From Macquaria australasica (Eukaryota; Chordata; Actinopteri; Centrarchiformes; Percichthyidae): 64,000 nucleotides of DNA. Below, in pieces: positions 49,468-62,600 of this stretch. The translations under genes were made by a program, and so were the position numbers. The notes below the pieces were generated by a model, which was given only the letters and a program-made list of their open reading frames with translations, was not told the origin of the DNA and searched no databases. Every line of letters starts with the position of its first letter. The stretch's first letter is position 1. The DNA lies in assembly GCA_005408345.1 (NCBI GenBank), contig SEMN01000058.1, positions 310,001 through 374,000 on the forward strand. The letters are read 5' to 3'.

Positions 49468-49935
49468 CCAAGCTTGGCTGCGTCAAAGAGTGGTACTTCT
49501 TTGACTGGGCTCCTTGCACATAGACGTGCTGCTCCTAGCGTTGGCACCTTGCAAGCACAGCAGTCACCTTCCAACCTCTGCGACTCTCCCCCGCTCTTCT
49601 CGCTCAGTCGCAGATATTTTGCAGGACGGAGGGGACCGCTAACTGTCCGCTTCGCCCGATTACAGCATCTGAGGAGTTGTCCACGCTGGGAGATAGGAGT
49701 TTTTGCTTTCGCTACCCGAAAAAAAGAGTCTATGCTCCACAAAAGACACGCGGCTGGTCGCTTTACCGAGCCAGAGAGGGCTGCCGTGCGTCCTGGTGAT
49801 GAGGTTGGTGGCGCACAGCCGACACAGCATTAAAGGAATCCCTCTGTATCTCAAGAAACCGCCCCAGTAAGGAACAAGAACGGGGGGAGAGCTGCGGGAA
49901 CTGGTGTCGGCTGGGACGCTATCATTTCGACTAGG
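49466..49935 (+). promoter_or_regulatory. Putative promoter and 5'UTR of the second gene
   Basis: A segment of about 470 bp that is clearly richer in G+C and CpG than its surroundings, placed immediately upstream of a signal-peptide ATG. There is no clear TATA box, as is common for CpG-type promoters, so the start site cannot be placed. An upstream ATG at 49799 opens a 23-codon uORF ending at 49868-49870. An in-frame TAA at 49831-49833 precedes the main ATG, which fixes the start at 49936. Confidence 0.5.
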
Positions 49936-49992
49936 ATGCATCTCTTCAGTGCCATGTTCCTACTTGTGATGTTAGCTGTCATGCCCTGTGAG
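49936..49992 (+). CDS. First coding exon of a secreted-protein gene, probably olfactomedin-2
   Basis: Nineteen codons, MHLFSAMFLLVMLAVMPCE, followed by a strong donor GAG|GTAAGG in phase 0. The peptide is a classic signal sequence: short n-region, a hydrophobic core rich in Leu, Met and Val, and a Pro-Cys break. No second exon was found in the remaining 14 kb, so intron 1 is very long. In human 19p13.2, COL5A3 is followed on the same strand by OLFM2, a secreted neuronal olfactomedin-domain glycoprotein with a long first intron. Order, orientation, signal peptide and the RE1 sites in the intron all fit olfm2. The exon itself carries no family-specific motif, so no symbol is assigned. Confidence 0.6.
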
Positions 49993-51072
49993 GTAAGGAC
50001 TCAAACGCTTGCACGCTATGAATAGGCATTGTTTAAAAGTTTAAAAGCAGCACTGACCGCCTGTATATGAATTCATGTGGGTGATTTAAGAAAGAACCAA
50101 CGCCTTAATAAGAGCTGTATCACAGTTAAAAAGGAGGGAAATATTATGTCATGTCAGTGCAAAGACTATGCATGTTGCAGCATTAAATAGCTATTTCTGA
50201 AGGCATCTACTTGCAATATGTAACCTAGCGTGATGAGAAGCAAGGGAAGCGTAGATAGAAAGTTCAGGTAAGATCTGACAATAAGCACAGCTGTAGTTGA
50301 CGGATTATTCCTGAAATTGAACTCTCACACATTTTAAAGATAAATCTTGATGTAATTTATAGTATAAATTACGAGTGGAATAAATACTGGTTACATGGGA
50401 AGGACATAGGGAAAAGTAAGAATATAAAATAACGTTTTCCCTTGAAAGTGTAATTGATTTCTTGGGGCTCTGATACCTTTGATGCCCTGGAGGTCGTTGT
50501 TTACAGACCTTCCTATCTACCTCTACATCACTGACAGAGAGGTCCAGGGGCTCCCCGAGAAACACTAAAACTGATTGCGCTGATTAAGCTGAAAGAACCG
50601 AGCAATGGACGGCAACACTGACAGTTTGTTTACAGGGTCTATGTGTGATTTGTGGCTGTGAATACAAGCCATGCGTAATTAGTAGTGTATCAGGCCGGCG
50701 CCAACAAATGGTTGTAGATTCTGGAGATGTGTGACGACGTGTGTCTGAGTGTGTGGCGTGCTGTAGTGCATGACACGCGAGAAAAGCCGCGTCCCTTTGC
50801 TAAAAATGACGAGCTTTGATGTGACAGTTGTAAATTGAAGTGAATGACGGTAAATTATTTGACCCAGAAAAGCTTTCAGTCAAGGCAGGAGCATTTGAAC
50901 TTGTAGGGGTTCAGCTGGTCAGCATACATAGTGTTGAGCAGCTTTGAAAGTATAAGGTCTGCTGATAAAGTATAACTACAATGTGCCTGTTTTTTAGGAG
51001 TGTATAAAACAGCCAGTAATCTGTATGTTGGACAGCACCGTTTCGCACCTTTTAGTTCCATGCAGCAATATA

Positions 51073-51093
51073 TTCAGGACCACGGACAGCGCC
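51073..51093 (+). promoter_or_regulatory. RE1/NRSE (REST binding site) 1
   Basis: TTCAGGACC followed by ACGGACAGCGCC. This matches the 21-bp RE1 consensus at every position but one (G for C at position 6). REST represses neuronal genes in non-neural cells. Confidence 0.75.
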
Positions 51094-51131
51094 GTGTCGC
51101 GCCTTCGGTTAAAAACAACAGTCTGAGCCAA

Positions 51132-51152
51132 TTTAGCACCACAGACAGCGCC
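51132..51152 (+). promoter_or_regulatory. RE1/NRSE (REST binding site) 2
   Basis: TTTAGCACC followed by ACAGACAGCGCC. It satisfies the degenerate RE1 consensus NTYAGMRCCNNRGMSAG completely. It has the same orientation as site 1, with a start-to-start spacing of 59 bp. Confidence 0.75.
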
Positions 51153-52584
51153 TCCTTGTACGTTGGCGGTGAGTATCACCATTTGGCGAAGGCCACCAGA
51201 CAGATCGCAGGGCCTCACTTTAAACAACACTAAAAATAAAATCTGTAAGGGTGCTAAATAAATGGAACAGCAATGTATGTACGAACAATATATTAAAGTG
51301 ATATTAGAGATGAAAAATAACGTGTGGGATGGGGTCACTCATGAGCAACAGAGACACACTTATATTGAGATTTTTCTGGGATGATTCCTGTGGATGAAGA
51401 CTTCCAAATCTCTGAGGCCCCTAAACAATGCAATTTGTTACATCTAATATGTTTTGTGGTTGGTAGACTTTTCACACCAAGCATGACCACTGTCTATGAT
51501 TACATCTGTGTACATTTAATATATTCAAATAAGATGTAGCTCATTGTTGCAAACTGAGGAATACATTAGTGTTTTATATGTCATGTCTACAGGGCAGGTG
51601 GACACTGCAGTTGACCTTTAACAGAAGTAGAAGCTACAGTATGTTTTCATTCTACAGGAGGTGCGCTGATGAACAGGCTGTACACCTGTGTGTCGGGTGC
51701 AAAGTATAATATGTACAGCACAGATGGTATTTGAGGAAAACCAATTAATTTCATTCTGAATGGTATGACACAAGGTGCAGGTTTCCAGGGCTCTAATTTA
51801 ACAATCATATTGAACACATTCCTAGCTGCATGCCTACCACAAAATGAAACCATGGAGATGTGTTGATGTGCTTCTTTAACCTCCTTTGAATTAGTTAAGT
51901 TTCCTAATGCTTAAACAAATTTAACAACAACTGAAAATTAGCAGATTTTTTAAAATCTAATCTAATAACTAATTCTAACACTAACTTTAAATTGCTAACC
52001 CTAAAATTGTGCATTACACAACTTCTCTATCGTACAAACATCGACACAAGACTATTGATGTTCTTCAGTAAATGAAGAGCAATAAATGTCACTGTTAAAC
52101 ACTTACGAATGTGACACTGGAAATGTAGCTGATGACTTACTATCATATCTCAACCCCTTCTTCAGTGGGTTCATACTGTAATTGGCCTTGGGGGACAATT
52201 TGTTGTAAGTGTTTACATTAAATATTTAAAAGGTTGAAAGAAAATATGACGCCACCCGTCTCTCTAAGATTGCATGGCAAACATAAAGAATTGATGACTT
52301 CTTGCATATCTACTGCAATGAGGGTAACACTCCCTACCAGCGGAGTTGAGCCATCCCCATATTTTCAGTCACAGTCTCAGCACAGGCCTGTATGAAATAT
52401 TTAGAGGGCTTTAATGAGACAGATGCACTTGTTCGTTCACTGCACGTGTTTGTTAAGTACCCATAAAGCCCAGGGGTCCTTTGTGTTACTGATATAGATG
52501 GGCACCTGCTTGACCTTGGCACAGATGTCTTGCTATGGTGTGCACATAAAGCCATGCATGACAGGACACACTGACACAAGCGCG

Positions 52585-52600
52585 CGTGTGTGTGTGTGTG
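52585..52600 (+). repeat. Short (GT)n microsatellite
   Basis: A GT run after CGCGC, in intron 1. Confidence 0.9.
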
Positions 52601-55149
52601 CATTTGTAAGTAATGCATGTACTATTCACCCATATACTGTACAGTATACTGCACCTTTGTTATACTTTGTTGGTTAGGTGAGAGAGATGTATTGCAGCAG
52701 ATCTAAGCCTGAAAACATAAACAAATCCTTTTCAAAACAATGTAAATAATATTAAGGATTATTTCAAATTAACCCAAGGCAGCTCATCTCCTCTAAAAGC
52801 ACCAGACATTCAGAGAAATTTGTAATAACATTCATTCTCCAAGGTCTAAACCTTGTTTAATGTATTTCATTCTGGAAAAGAGTTTCCTAATATACAAAAT
52901 ATTGTGTGAAAACACTACATGTAATGACTGTCATCAGTCAGGAGTTAGAAATTATAGTATGTTGGCATAATGTGGATTGTAACAAATTTTCTGTGAAACT
53001 CAGCATCTTTTCATTAGTCTGGTTAATATTAATAGATAGTATAGTATTGATTGCTCAGAATGTAAATTTAGTGCAACAGCAGAAATTCTGATGCACAACC
53101 TAATTTATCTTGGAAATAGAAGATGCTCCATTTGCTATATCTGATCTCGGACTTAAATGTGGTGAATTAAATTCATGTGAGCTATGTGACGATCAGATAT
53201 TTTGGTGTTAAACACAGACAAATAAGGACCACAAGAAAATTCAGTGTTAGTAAAATATCCCTTTTATCACAAATGAGGTAACTTCGAATTTGGTTGGTGA
53301 CAGTTGCCCTGAATCTTCATGAATAAATATAACTTGTTTGTTGAAAACAAAGACTTTGAATAATATCAGTCACATTCTCAAATGGGTATGTATTTAAAAG
53401 ATTGTTTGCAGATCACAAAGATGTGTGTTCCACTAATATCCCTGTCCAACCATCAAACTGATTTAAAAGGCTTGCTGGCGCCTGACAGAGAGGTGAGGTA
53501 ATATTGTTCAAGGGTAGAAAATATGTCCTTGTTTAGTTTTCTGTAGCTGCTCAATTTCTGCTTAAGTTGTTGAGTATAAAGATTGTTTCATGTACTTAAA
53601 AGATTCACATTCAGGTTTGGAGGCAAATTTTTTTTTTTTTGTGGTCCCGCTGCAGCAAGAGAGTGCAAGGGGAATACAGTTATTGGTTTAAGATGTCTGG
53701 CCTCAAAGACTCCCAACACTAGCATGGTTGGGAGTGATGGAGAGTGAAATGAGCACTTGCTTTGCTGTTTTTCTGTTCAAACACCAAGTGCAGTGGGGGA
53801 GAAAACCTAATTGCTTGTCATTCTCAAAGAGGGAGACAGAACCCTGTGTAAGCAATTGGCTAGATTTTTCAGTAATTTACTCGATTCTTCCTCTCACCAG
53901 GGATCACCACAAACAATCAGTTTGAACAGACTACCATCTAGGATCTTGTTAAGTTGTGTTTCCTCATTCTAGATTGTTGTGATGATTGCACCAGAAAATC
54001 ACACAGCTGGGGTCGATTTATAGCTGAAAGGTACTGTAAAGGAACGAGCACTTGTAAATCATGTTGTCGTTTAAAACATCATTTGGCACATGCATTTAGT
54101 TTACATTGAGCTAATTATACAGTACTTTAGTGCTGCAATATAAGTGTCATTTAATTGAGATGGTTTTATTGATGCAAATAAAATAGTAGCTATGATAATG
54201 CTATACTGAGAAGACAAACCGGACATATATTAGGTCTGATTCCACATATAAACAGGCAAAGTGATGCAAAGCAGTTAGCTGACGTAATGCTAGTGACTCT
54301 ACATGTGAGGGCAACAAGGACAGATCTCAGCTCAATCAGAGTCAGGCAGGACAAACAGCTGGGTTGGCTAATGTCCATTCCAGACAGCTTTAAACAGTCC
54401 TTCTGACCTGGCAGTGATGCTTTGGCCAAAAATCTCTTTTCCTGGTGCCAGTCCAATGAGAGCAAAGCAGCATGATCACAATAAAAGCCCTCCCCCAGAC
54501 ATGAGTACAATCAAGCCACTTGTGGTACATCTCTGTCCTTGTCTCCATGCCAAAAGCCTATTACACAGCAATCTCACCAAAACATTGAAGCTTGTCAAAC
54601 CTTGTAAAAAATATGTTTAATTTTTTTTCCCTTCTGCCATTATTATCAGTGAGCCTACCTGTTCAAAGCTTTTACAAATATTGAGGAATGAGACTGTGCA
54701 GCTGAATGACAGTCAAAGAGGAACAGAGATGCAAGTCTATGTTTCCCAGGAGGAAGGACACAAGGTAGCAGGCTGGACAGAGTGTGCTCTGCCAAGCAGC
54801 AGCCTAACCTCCACCTAGAGAATTAAACAAATGAAAAGCTGCAGGAGCAGGGGTGTAAATCTGCCAGTGAGAGACAAAGACACACACTCAACTGTTAAAA
54901 TCACCTTACTATGCTATGACAGGTCCAATGCTTGTCTGAATTACCAAAGCCCATGGAAGGTCAAGCTGCAACACACAGCTACAACTTTAAATCTAATACA
55001 AGAACATTACACATTTTGCATGTAGTTCGCATAGCATAAATTTACTCATGTAATAATGTTAATATTTTAAGTAATAATATGTAAGCTTAGTGTAATTTTC
55101 ACGTTTCTTGTTCTGTTAAATAAAATAACCCACATAACCTAATTTCTGA

Positions 55150-55219
55150 AAAAGTGCCCTGAGATAACTTTGTTATGATATGGCGCTATATAAATAAAAA
55201 CTGAATTGAATTGAATTGA
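55150..55219 (+). mobile_element. 3' tail of a teleost non-LTR retrotransposon/SINE
   Basis: AAAGTGCCCTGAGATAACTT, then TATGGCGCTATATAAATAAA, then a GAATT tandem (GAATTGAATTGAATTGA). This tail pattern is very common at the 3' end of teleost LINE/SINE copies. The 5' part of the element cannot be delimited. Confidence 0.65.
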
Positions 55220-55558
55220 GTCCACCTTCATGCACTCCCCATTAATATACAAAGGTGCTGCTTCACAATCAGCCACAGATAATGAGGTTGCATTATGTTT
55301 GATTCAGTGCTGCTTCAAGAGATTGAGTAGTATGTGCTTGTGTCATGACTGATTAGGGTAGAGCTTGAATCAGTGCACAATAATGTTGTGTGAGTCCGAC
55401 TCTTACAACTGTAAAGAGATTTGTTCATAAAAGAAATACTGCTTAAGAAAGGGGGCTTGAGCACAGAGAGCTATTGAGCCTTTGTACTGTCCGCTGTTCA
55501 CTCTCTCATCCTAATGTTTGATGTGCTTTCATGTAGCCTGATGCTTCATCATCAGAGG

Positions 55559-55563
55559 TGTGT

Positions 55564-55642
<79 letters not shown>
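55559..55642 (+). repeat. (TG)n microsatellite
   Basis: An 84-bp TG tract with one ATG interruption near its start. Confidence 0.97.
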
Positions 55643-55646
<4 letters not shown>

Positions 55647-55660
55647 TTTGCGTGTGTTTG

Positions 55661-55850
55661 TAGGGACAAATAATCAGACGTTGTGGGGACTCACCTAAGG
55701 TTAACCATTTCATTTTTGGGTAAGACTTGGTTTTAAGGTTAAGGTTGACTAGTTTAAAGTTAGGATAAGAATGAAACATGTGGTGTTTATGGTTTGGAGT
55801 TAGAGCAAGTCAATACTGTACAATTTCCTCACAAGTACAGTGTGTGTCCA
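55661..55850 (+). repeat. Teleost interspersed repeat (TGTGGGGAC…GGTTAAG type)
   Basis: TTGTGGGGACTCACC, then TAAGACTTGGTTTTAAGG and TTAAGGTT, ending TCCTCACAAG. This is the degenerate form of a repeat frequently found beside GT tracts in teleost introns (TGTGGGGAC … GGTTAAGACTTGGTTTTAGG … GTCCCCACAA). The assignment is from memory of the pattern. Confidence 0.5.
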
Positions 55851-58800
55851 TGTGGTAGATAAAGGAAGGGGTGGTTAGCATGTGTATCTTTTAATGGACA
55901 GGGAGGTTTGTATGTCTGTGTGAGTGGTTTGGTTTTTGATGATGATGTACCTGTTTCTGGGTCAGTTGTCTAAATGTGGTCTGTTCATGACTCACACAGG
56001 GGTGATATTAGCGTGTGATGATGGCAGCAAGCTTTTTTGCGGTGCGGCCCAGGGTGAAATGGGTGACTGATTTTACTGCTGCGGTGCCTTCGATGAGGCA
56101 CGAAGGCAGGCAGCGGTCTGCGTGGTAATTGATTAACAGATGGAACGCCAGGTAGAGATGCAGGTGGGGTCAGTGGCCTGACTCTCAGCCTAACACTGTG
56201 TCCCTGTCATGGTTGGCCCCCTGAGGCAGAGAGGGTGTGTCAGCATGGCCTTACCTTTATAGCTGGAATGCCCTTTTACGTACAGAATGTGAACATATGC
56301 AAACACACATGACCTTCCTGACTTGAAAGAAACTAAACACAAAACTGTGATCCTCCATACAGTATATTAAAAACAACAACAAAAGAACTGCAGTCTATAA
56401 TATATAACATATTACTAGTATTCTTTTCCATAGTCAGATTTTTATAGCAACCCTTACTAGCATTAAAGACTAAATGTCACAATGCCCCTCACTCCCCACT
56501 GATTGACACTCCCACAGAGGAAACCAGATCCCTTGCATGATGTTTGCTTTCTGATTTTTTAAGCTTTGAAATCATACTGTAGGTGGAAATATTTAAACAC
56601 CATCCACATGGGACATTTGTAGTTGAAACCCTGGGAATTTGAGTATTTTCCAGATATTTCAGACGACTCTCACAGGGAAACTCTCACTTCAGACTGTTAT
56701 GGTCAAAGTCAGATCCGAAGTCTGGTAACCTTGGTATTTAGTCCATGTTTTCAGTGACCAATTACTCATTCAGAGCCACAGACTGACCACTATTTATGCT
56801 CCAGGGTTGTGTGGGCTCTAAATGACCTCTGTTGCTGTTTTCTGTCTTGCTGAAAACCCAGCGGCCTGCCATCATAAAATGACCATTAGCAATCCCATTG
56901 ACTGAGCTGGCTGACTCTAGGGCAGCTCATAATCGTCATTAGAAAGGTCTTTAAGGTCTTTTGGGATTGAGTACTAAACACAGTTGTTAGAGCTTTCTCA
57001 TTTATACAGACATGGTTAACCTGGCAGCTAACCAGCAGCCAGCTGTTCACTCAGGGACTGATTACTTTTTATACATGGAGGAGGAAAGAAAGTAGATTTA
57101 CATGTGTCCTCTGAGCCTGTAGTGTCCCTTTTTGACCCTAATTCTCTCTTCCAGACAATGCCACAATGACTGACTGATGCACAAATAATTTCTCAAAATA
57201 TTCAGTGTGCTTTTATAATGTATAAGATGTTATTTGTATGCCAGCTGTCAACAGTGTATGGAAGGATCAGCTCGACTGGTGGGATGAATATCATCCCTAT
57301 ATCGCATTCTCTCCCCCACTTTCTCTTTTTCCTTCTGTGTGAGTGTGCTGGAGGGTGCAGGACTCCCAGAGGTTTATGTCTGTGACTCTAAGCAAGAGTG
57401 ACATTTCTCTGACAACACCCAGAACAGGCACACACATGCACGCGCACACTCAGTCTCTCTTGCATACACACATTGTCTTTGTCTCCCTTTCTCCCTCCCC
57501 TTTGCTCTCTAGTTCACAAACATGTCAGCGATGGGATCCACAACAGACAAACAATGCATTGAATCGATACCAACAAACATGGCTGAGGCTGTTAAGCCTG
57601 TCATAGGTTATAGTATGAGTGACAGATGCCAATTAGAGCACAGACATGCTTGATCATCTGGTCATTGCTGGACACACTGCCACCAGTAATAAGGGTAACA
57701 AAATGTTACCCTAGTAACTGCCACCATGGGACTCTACCAATGATTTTATTTTTATTTTTTTTGCGTCCATCTGCTCTTTTTTGCATTGCAGTAGGCACCT
57801 CCTGACCAGTTTTCTGTACGACCTTGCTTTCCCCTGCTCGATGAATCTTTTATGAGCCTGGCAATGTGGGTTTCTGTGTAGAAGATTGGAATATAAATAT
57901 GGCTGTTGCGCCTAGAGCTCTTCTTCCCGCTCTGATACAAAAGCTTTCATAAGACTGAGCAGATTGGGCAAGCTGCTACTTGAACAGTGCTCTTCACATC
58001 TCCTCGCTTTTATCGGAAGACACACATCCCTTATCAGAGAGTGTTATGCATTCTCAAACACCAGACATAGATTCTGCCTCCACCTGCTCGATCACATGGC
58101 TGGACAACATACCACACCCCCAGGGAAATCTTTAAAAAGGTTTGGTTTTTATGTGAAATTCTTAGTCAGAGATTTTGCACAGCATAGTTTTCTCTTCGAA
58201 AGCCCTAGTTGTGAGCTGTAGCAGCAATTGACACTGAATGAGTGGTGATAAAAAAAAAGTAGTTTAGTAGAGTAAATGTTGGTTGAACTCCTCAGACTGT
58301 ACTACGCCTCTTTCTCTCTTACTACCCTTCTCTACTTTGTCTCCCTCTCCCCCTATTTCACATGAACCTTGCTACCTTTATTCCAGAAAACCCTCTCCTC
58401 GCCGCCATGTGAGAGTGTGACAGTACTGCCTCCCATGTTGAAAGCTAACTCAATTGCAGAGCTTTCATTTGGGGGAATGAAGGATGAGAGCTATGCGGCG
58501 TGGCAGAAGCGGGTGGCAAGAGGAACCATTTAATCGATGTGTTTTCCACGTGGCACTGTCACAGCCACTCAGTAGGGCCATTGATGAGGGAGGCTCACTC
58601 TGACTGCGCCAAGGCTTAAAGGCTCCAGTCAGGGAGGCGTGGGAGCCCAGCAGCCACCAGACACTGCTGCATATCAAGCAGGCTGGCAGAGCTGCTCTCT
58701 GCAGCCCCACGGTGAGCAGGGTAGAGAGGTCCTTTGATAGAGACACTACATGTAGGAGAGGGGAGATAAGATGCTCCAGTGGAAGGAACACCAGCTTACA

Positions 58801-59522
58801 TTACATTATGATGCCTGATTCTAAACCCCCAAAACACACAGAGACACAGTAGTGCGTAATACTGGATGAGAACACCACATCTGGAAGCAAGAGTCCCAAC
58901 TAGAGACTGTCATACATTCGTATCCTGCTAATTGGGAACTCACTTTGTATCATATTAAGGAAAAAGTAAAATGGAAGGATATCTGTAGCATTGATGACAT
59001 GTACTGGAAGAAATGTGATCTAGCTTTGATGGATTACACAGAATTGGAGGAAAATGATGTAACTCGCTGACTTTTGCATTAATTTTTCATAGATCAGAGG
59101 GCTCGGATTCAGATAAGCATATTATGTGAAAGGAACTTTTCTTAAAGTGAGTCCTGTGCATCCAGCAGTACCGTGAATCCATTGCCCATTATGCCCTTTT
59201 GATTATTTACCGAGTATTCAAACAAAACATGCTTTTGAAACAATGGCTTTGAGCTTGCCCTGAGTTCTCAGTCTACAACATTTTTCACCTTCTCTTTTCA
59301 ATAATCCGGAGCCTCAGACACACAAAGACAGCCTGTACAAAGAACAAAATGTATTCTAAAGAAAGCATCCTATTGCCCCTCTAGTCCCATAGTAATACTC
59401 TTGGCAATGGGTATGCATTGAGCACAACTACAAAAAGTGTTGTACTGACTTAAAAAGGCTTTATGTGCATCACAAATAGACACTAGTATATATTGTACAT
59501 ATATAACACGCATTCAGCAGCA

Positions 59523-59619
59523 CCCCCCCCCCCCCCCCCCAAACACACACACACACACACGCACACACGCACACACATTTACACATACACACACATATAC
59601 ACATACACACACACACACT
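59523..59619 (+). repeat. Poly(C)18 followed by (CA)n
   Basis: Eighteen C at 59523-59540 run into an imperfect CA/TA-interrupted tract up to 59619. Confidence 0.95.
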
Positions 59620-62600
59620 GTAGATGCTGTGAACTGAAGAGGCTGTGGTGATCAGGGTTGGTGGGCAGTGTCAGAGTACAAAGTGAGAGGATGTGGACTG
59701 GGTTTGAATTAGTGCCCAGTGGAGTAGCTGAGCAGGGCAGCATGGCTGGGAAGTGAGTGAGAGAGAGCGAGAAAGAGGAAAAGACAGAGTGGAGTTGCTG
59801 GAAATGAAAATTGGAGATTGCGGGCAGGGATAGAGGGAGAAATAGACAGAGTGCCTTCCGACTGTGCCTGCCGACTGTGCCTGCAGGGTTATTATCTGTC
59901 CCATCCTAACCAAAAGGAGAATAATAATTAGAGGCCTATCGCTCCGTCACCATGATTTTATTCCCCTCACTGGCACTGACACTCCTTGCAGATTGTCTTT
60001 AATTAGCTCCACATCACTTAATCAATATGGCCGTGACCATGACAAAACAATGGCATGTGCGTCCTGTCGCTCTGGCAAGAGAGACACAGGAAGCAGCGGG
60101 AAGAAAGGATGAAGTGTTGACAGACAAGATGAGAGAAGAAAATGATGTAGAGTGGCATTTCTGTAGAAAGAGAAGAAAAACATCATGCTCTGAAAAAAAC
60201 CTGCTCTCATGATGATTAGAGCCTGCACTTGCTTATCTACTATTGAGTTTGTGTGCATGCGGATGTGTAACAAGATATATACATCTGCATCTGGCTGCAT
60301 CACAGGGTGAGAAAAGGAAGCAGGCTGAAGTCTCGGCTAAGCTCTATATGAGGCAGCAGTGATAGTCCTATCATGTCAGACTATGCTATGGGATCTAATG
60401 CAGTAATCCTCGTTATATTTTTGAGCAGCAGAGCTGAGTGCTTCAGCCACACTAATGGTGATGTGATGAATAGGTATTCAGCAGAGGTCTCCTCTTTAAG
60501 CCTTAGTGCCTCAGGCTACTGGCCCTCTCAGGCCCAGCTCTCATCTCTTACTCTTCTCAGTGAAAGTAACAGCATGAAGTGAGCTGGTGCATGGATCTTC
60601 AGAGAAGAGTACTTCTCACTTGTCAGGCACATTTTTTTTACTTGGTATGTTCTGGACCGATATCTTTAGCTGCCATGCTTAAATCTGTGTTGATCTTATC
60701 CAAACAGCCCTGAACAAGACTATTAAATGTGACCAGTGAGACTCACTGAAACAGACTTGAACTGGTGCATAATATTAGATACTTTAGAGAGCATTTACAC
60801 TGTGAAACAAGTGTGCGGGTATAATCTGTTTATTCAGTAAAGTGCCACTAAATGAAGAACATCAACGAGGAAATTAAAAGATTCTCAGATTATTATGGAC
60901 TGCAAGGGACAAGAGTGTAGAGTCCTCCTTATACACAAGCTATTGCTTTTCAAATTAGCACAAACATACGGTTGTTGTGCAGAGGTGGGCTCTTGCATAG
61001 GTGTCATTAACATTTAAAGTAGTGATTTAATCTGGGTGTACGAAATGTCCCCAGAATGTGTTAGCCCTCTCAAAATCATAATTAAAAGGGTATTTCTGTC
61101 ATTCTAATCCTCCATGCTTAGAGGCTGGGTCTTATTTTGAATGCATTCTTGTCCGTTTTACCCGAGGCAATCAGGCAATAGTCAACAATGATATGTCCCA
61201 GGAGGAATGAGCAGTGGAGTCGCAAACCACCATGTCTTAAAGACAGCAAATGAAAATATTTATGTTAACAATTAGCAGAGGAAGGGCCTCCTTAAGGGGA
61301 AAATCATCTCCCATTCCCTCCTTGTGCTGCATGGAATATTAATGCAAGGGATGGCCTTTCTGATATCATATCTCCCAGGCTGCACTCACAAATATCATCA
61401 TTAAGCACCACAGATCTGCGTCGTGCTCAGAGTGAAGAGCATGCTGCACAACATCCTGCATCAACTGGAATCCAAAACACAGACATACTGTTTATAGAAA
61501 TCCACACAGCAACTGTTTGTCTGTGTTTAGCCCACACATAAACTTGCATATCCCCAAACGCACACACATCCCACAATGTAATTCATTGTATTTGGGAGGA
61601 GAGCTGAATTGAGATAGTAATGCAGGACATGTCACTATGTTCACGATACAGTTTATTGCCTTGTACCTGCTGAACATTGCATCTGTTGCTGAGAGATCCA
61701 GCCTGATGATCCATTGCCACCCCCTGTGGTGAAACACCAGCCTCTACGGCCACACTTTACCATTAGAGCCTACCTCTCCTCCTTCCTCCCACCAACACCT
61801 TCCCACTCATGATACTTCTCATCTCACACTTGGCTAACTCCACAGAATATTACCCCTTTATTATTCAACATACAGCCGTCTCATTTGTGCTCTGTATACT
61901 CATTTTCTCCAGTTTGTTGATATTTTCCTGTCTGTTTGTTTGTTTAATCACTGAACGGATCGGTGGCTCCTCATTTTGACAATGCAGCAGAGACTTTGCA
62001 GATTATATGGCTGGAATCATCAGCAGGGTGTTGGGGGAAGGTTCAAGGAACACAGGCTAACACAAGACTGTTTATTTATACTAATAATTCTTTCTACTCT
62101 TTCCACCAGCAGGGCAAAACTCCATAAAAACACACAGTGACAAGCTAATTTGTTTATCTACAAGTTTCTCCTAACCATTTTTGCCCATAACTCCATGTGG
62201 CTGTAAATGTAATATTCCGTTAGGGGCTGTTTTGGGATTTCTCTCCACTGCACACTGTGCCTGTGTTGTACTAATAATGTGCCCCTAATTAAATGTTACA
62301 GCTTCTCTGAGCATTAATGACCTGAAGACAGAGGATACAAATGGAGGTTTCAGTGTGAGCTCTGGCAAAGAAGCTGGACACAAGACTGCAGGCTGGTTCT
62401 GTCCCTCCATTACTAATATACAGTTATAGCTAATGGGTTCTGGTCATTGTTTGCTGTGGACCATGTTGAGCGCAGAGAATTAAGATTTCTTTTTTTTCAC
62501 AATTGGCTGCTACAAACTCTCAGTCAACCAGACTGTAATTGGCAGGATCTCACCACTCCTCTCTGGTCCTGTTAGTTTCGCTGTTGCAGACGTGGCAGAA

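Noticed and set aside
51000..51233. 77-codon + strand ORF in intron 1
   Set aside because: The sequence is better explained by the RE1 motif cluster; the reading has no domain and no splice context.
58465..58791. 108-codon - strand ORF
   Set aside because: It has no recognisable domain, no signal of coding bias and no splice context; its length is possible by chance in this GC-richer stretch.
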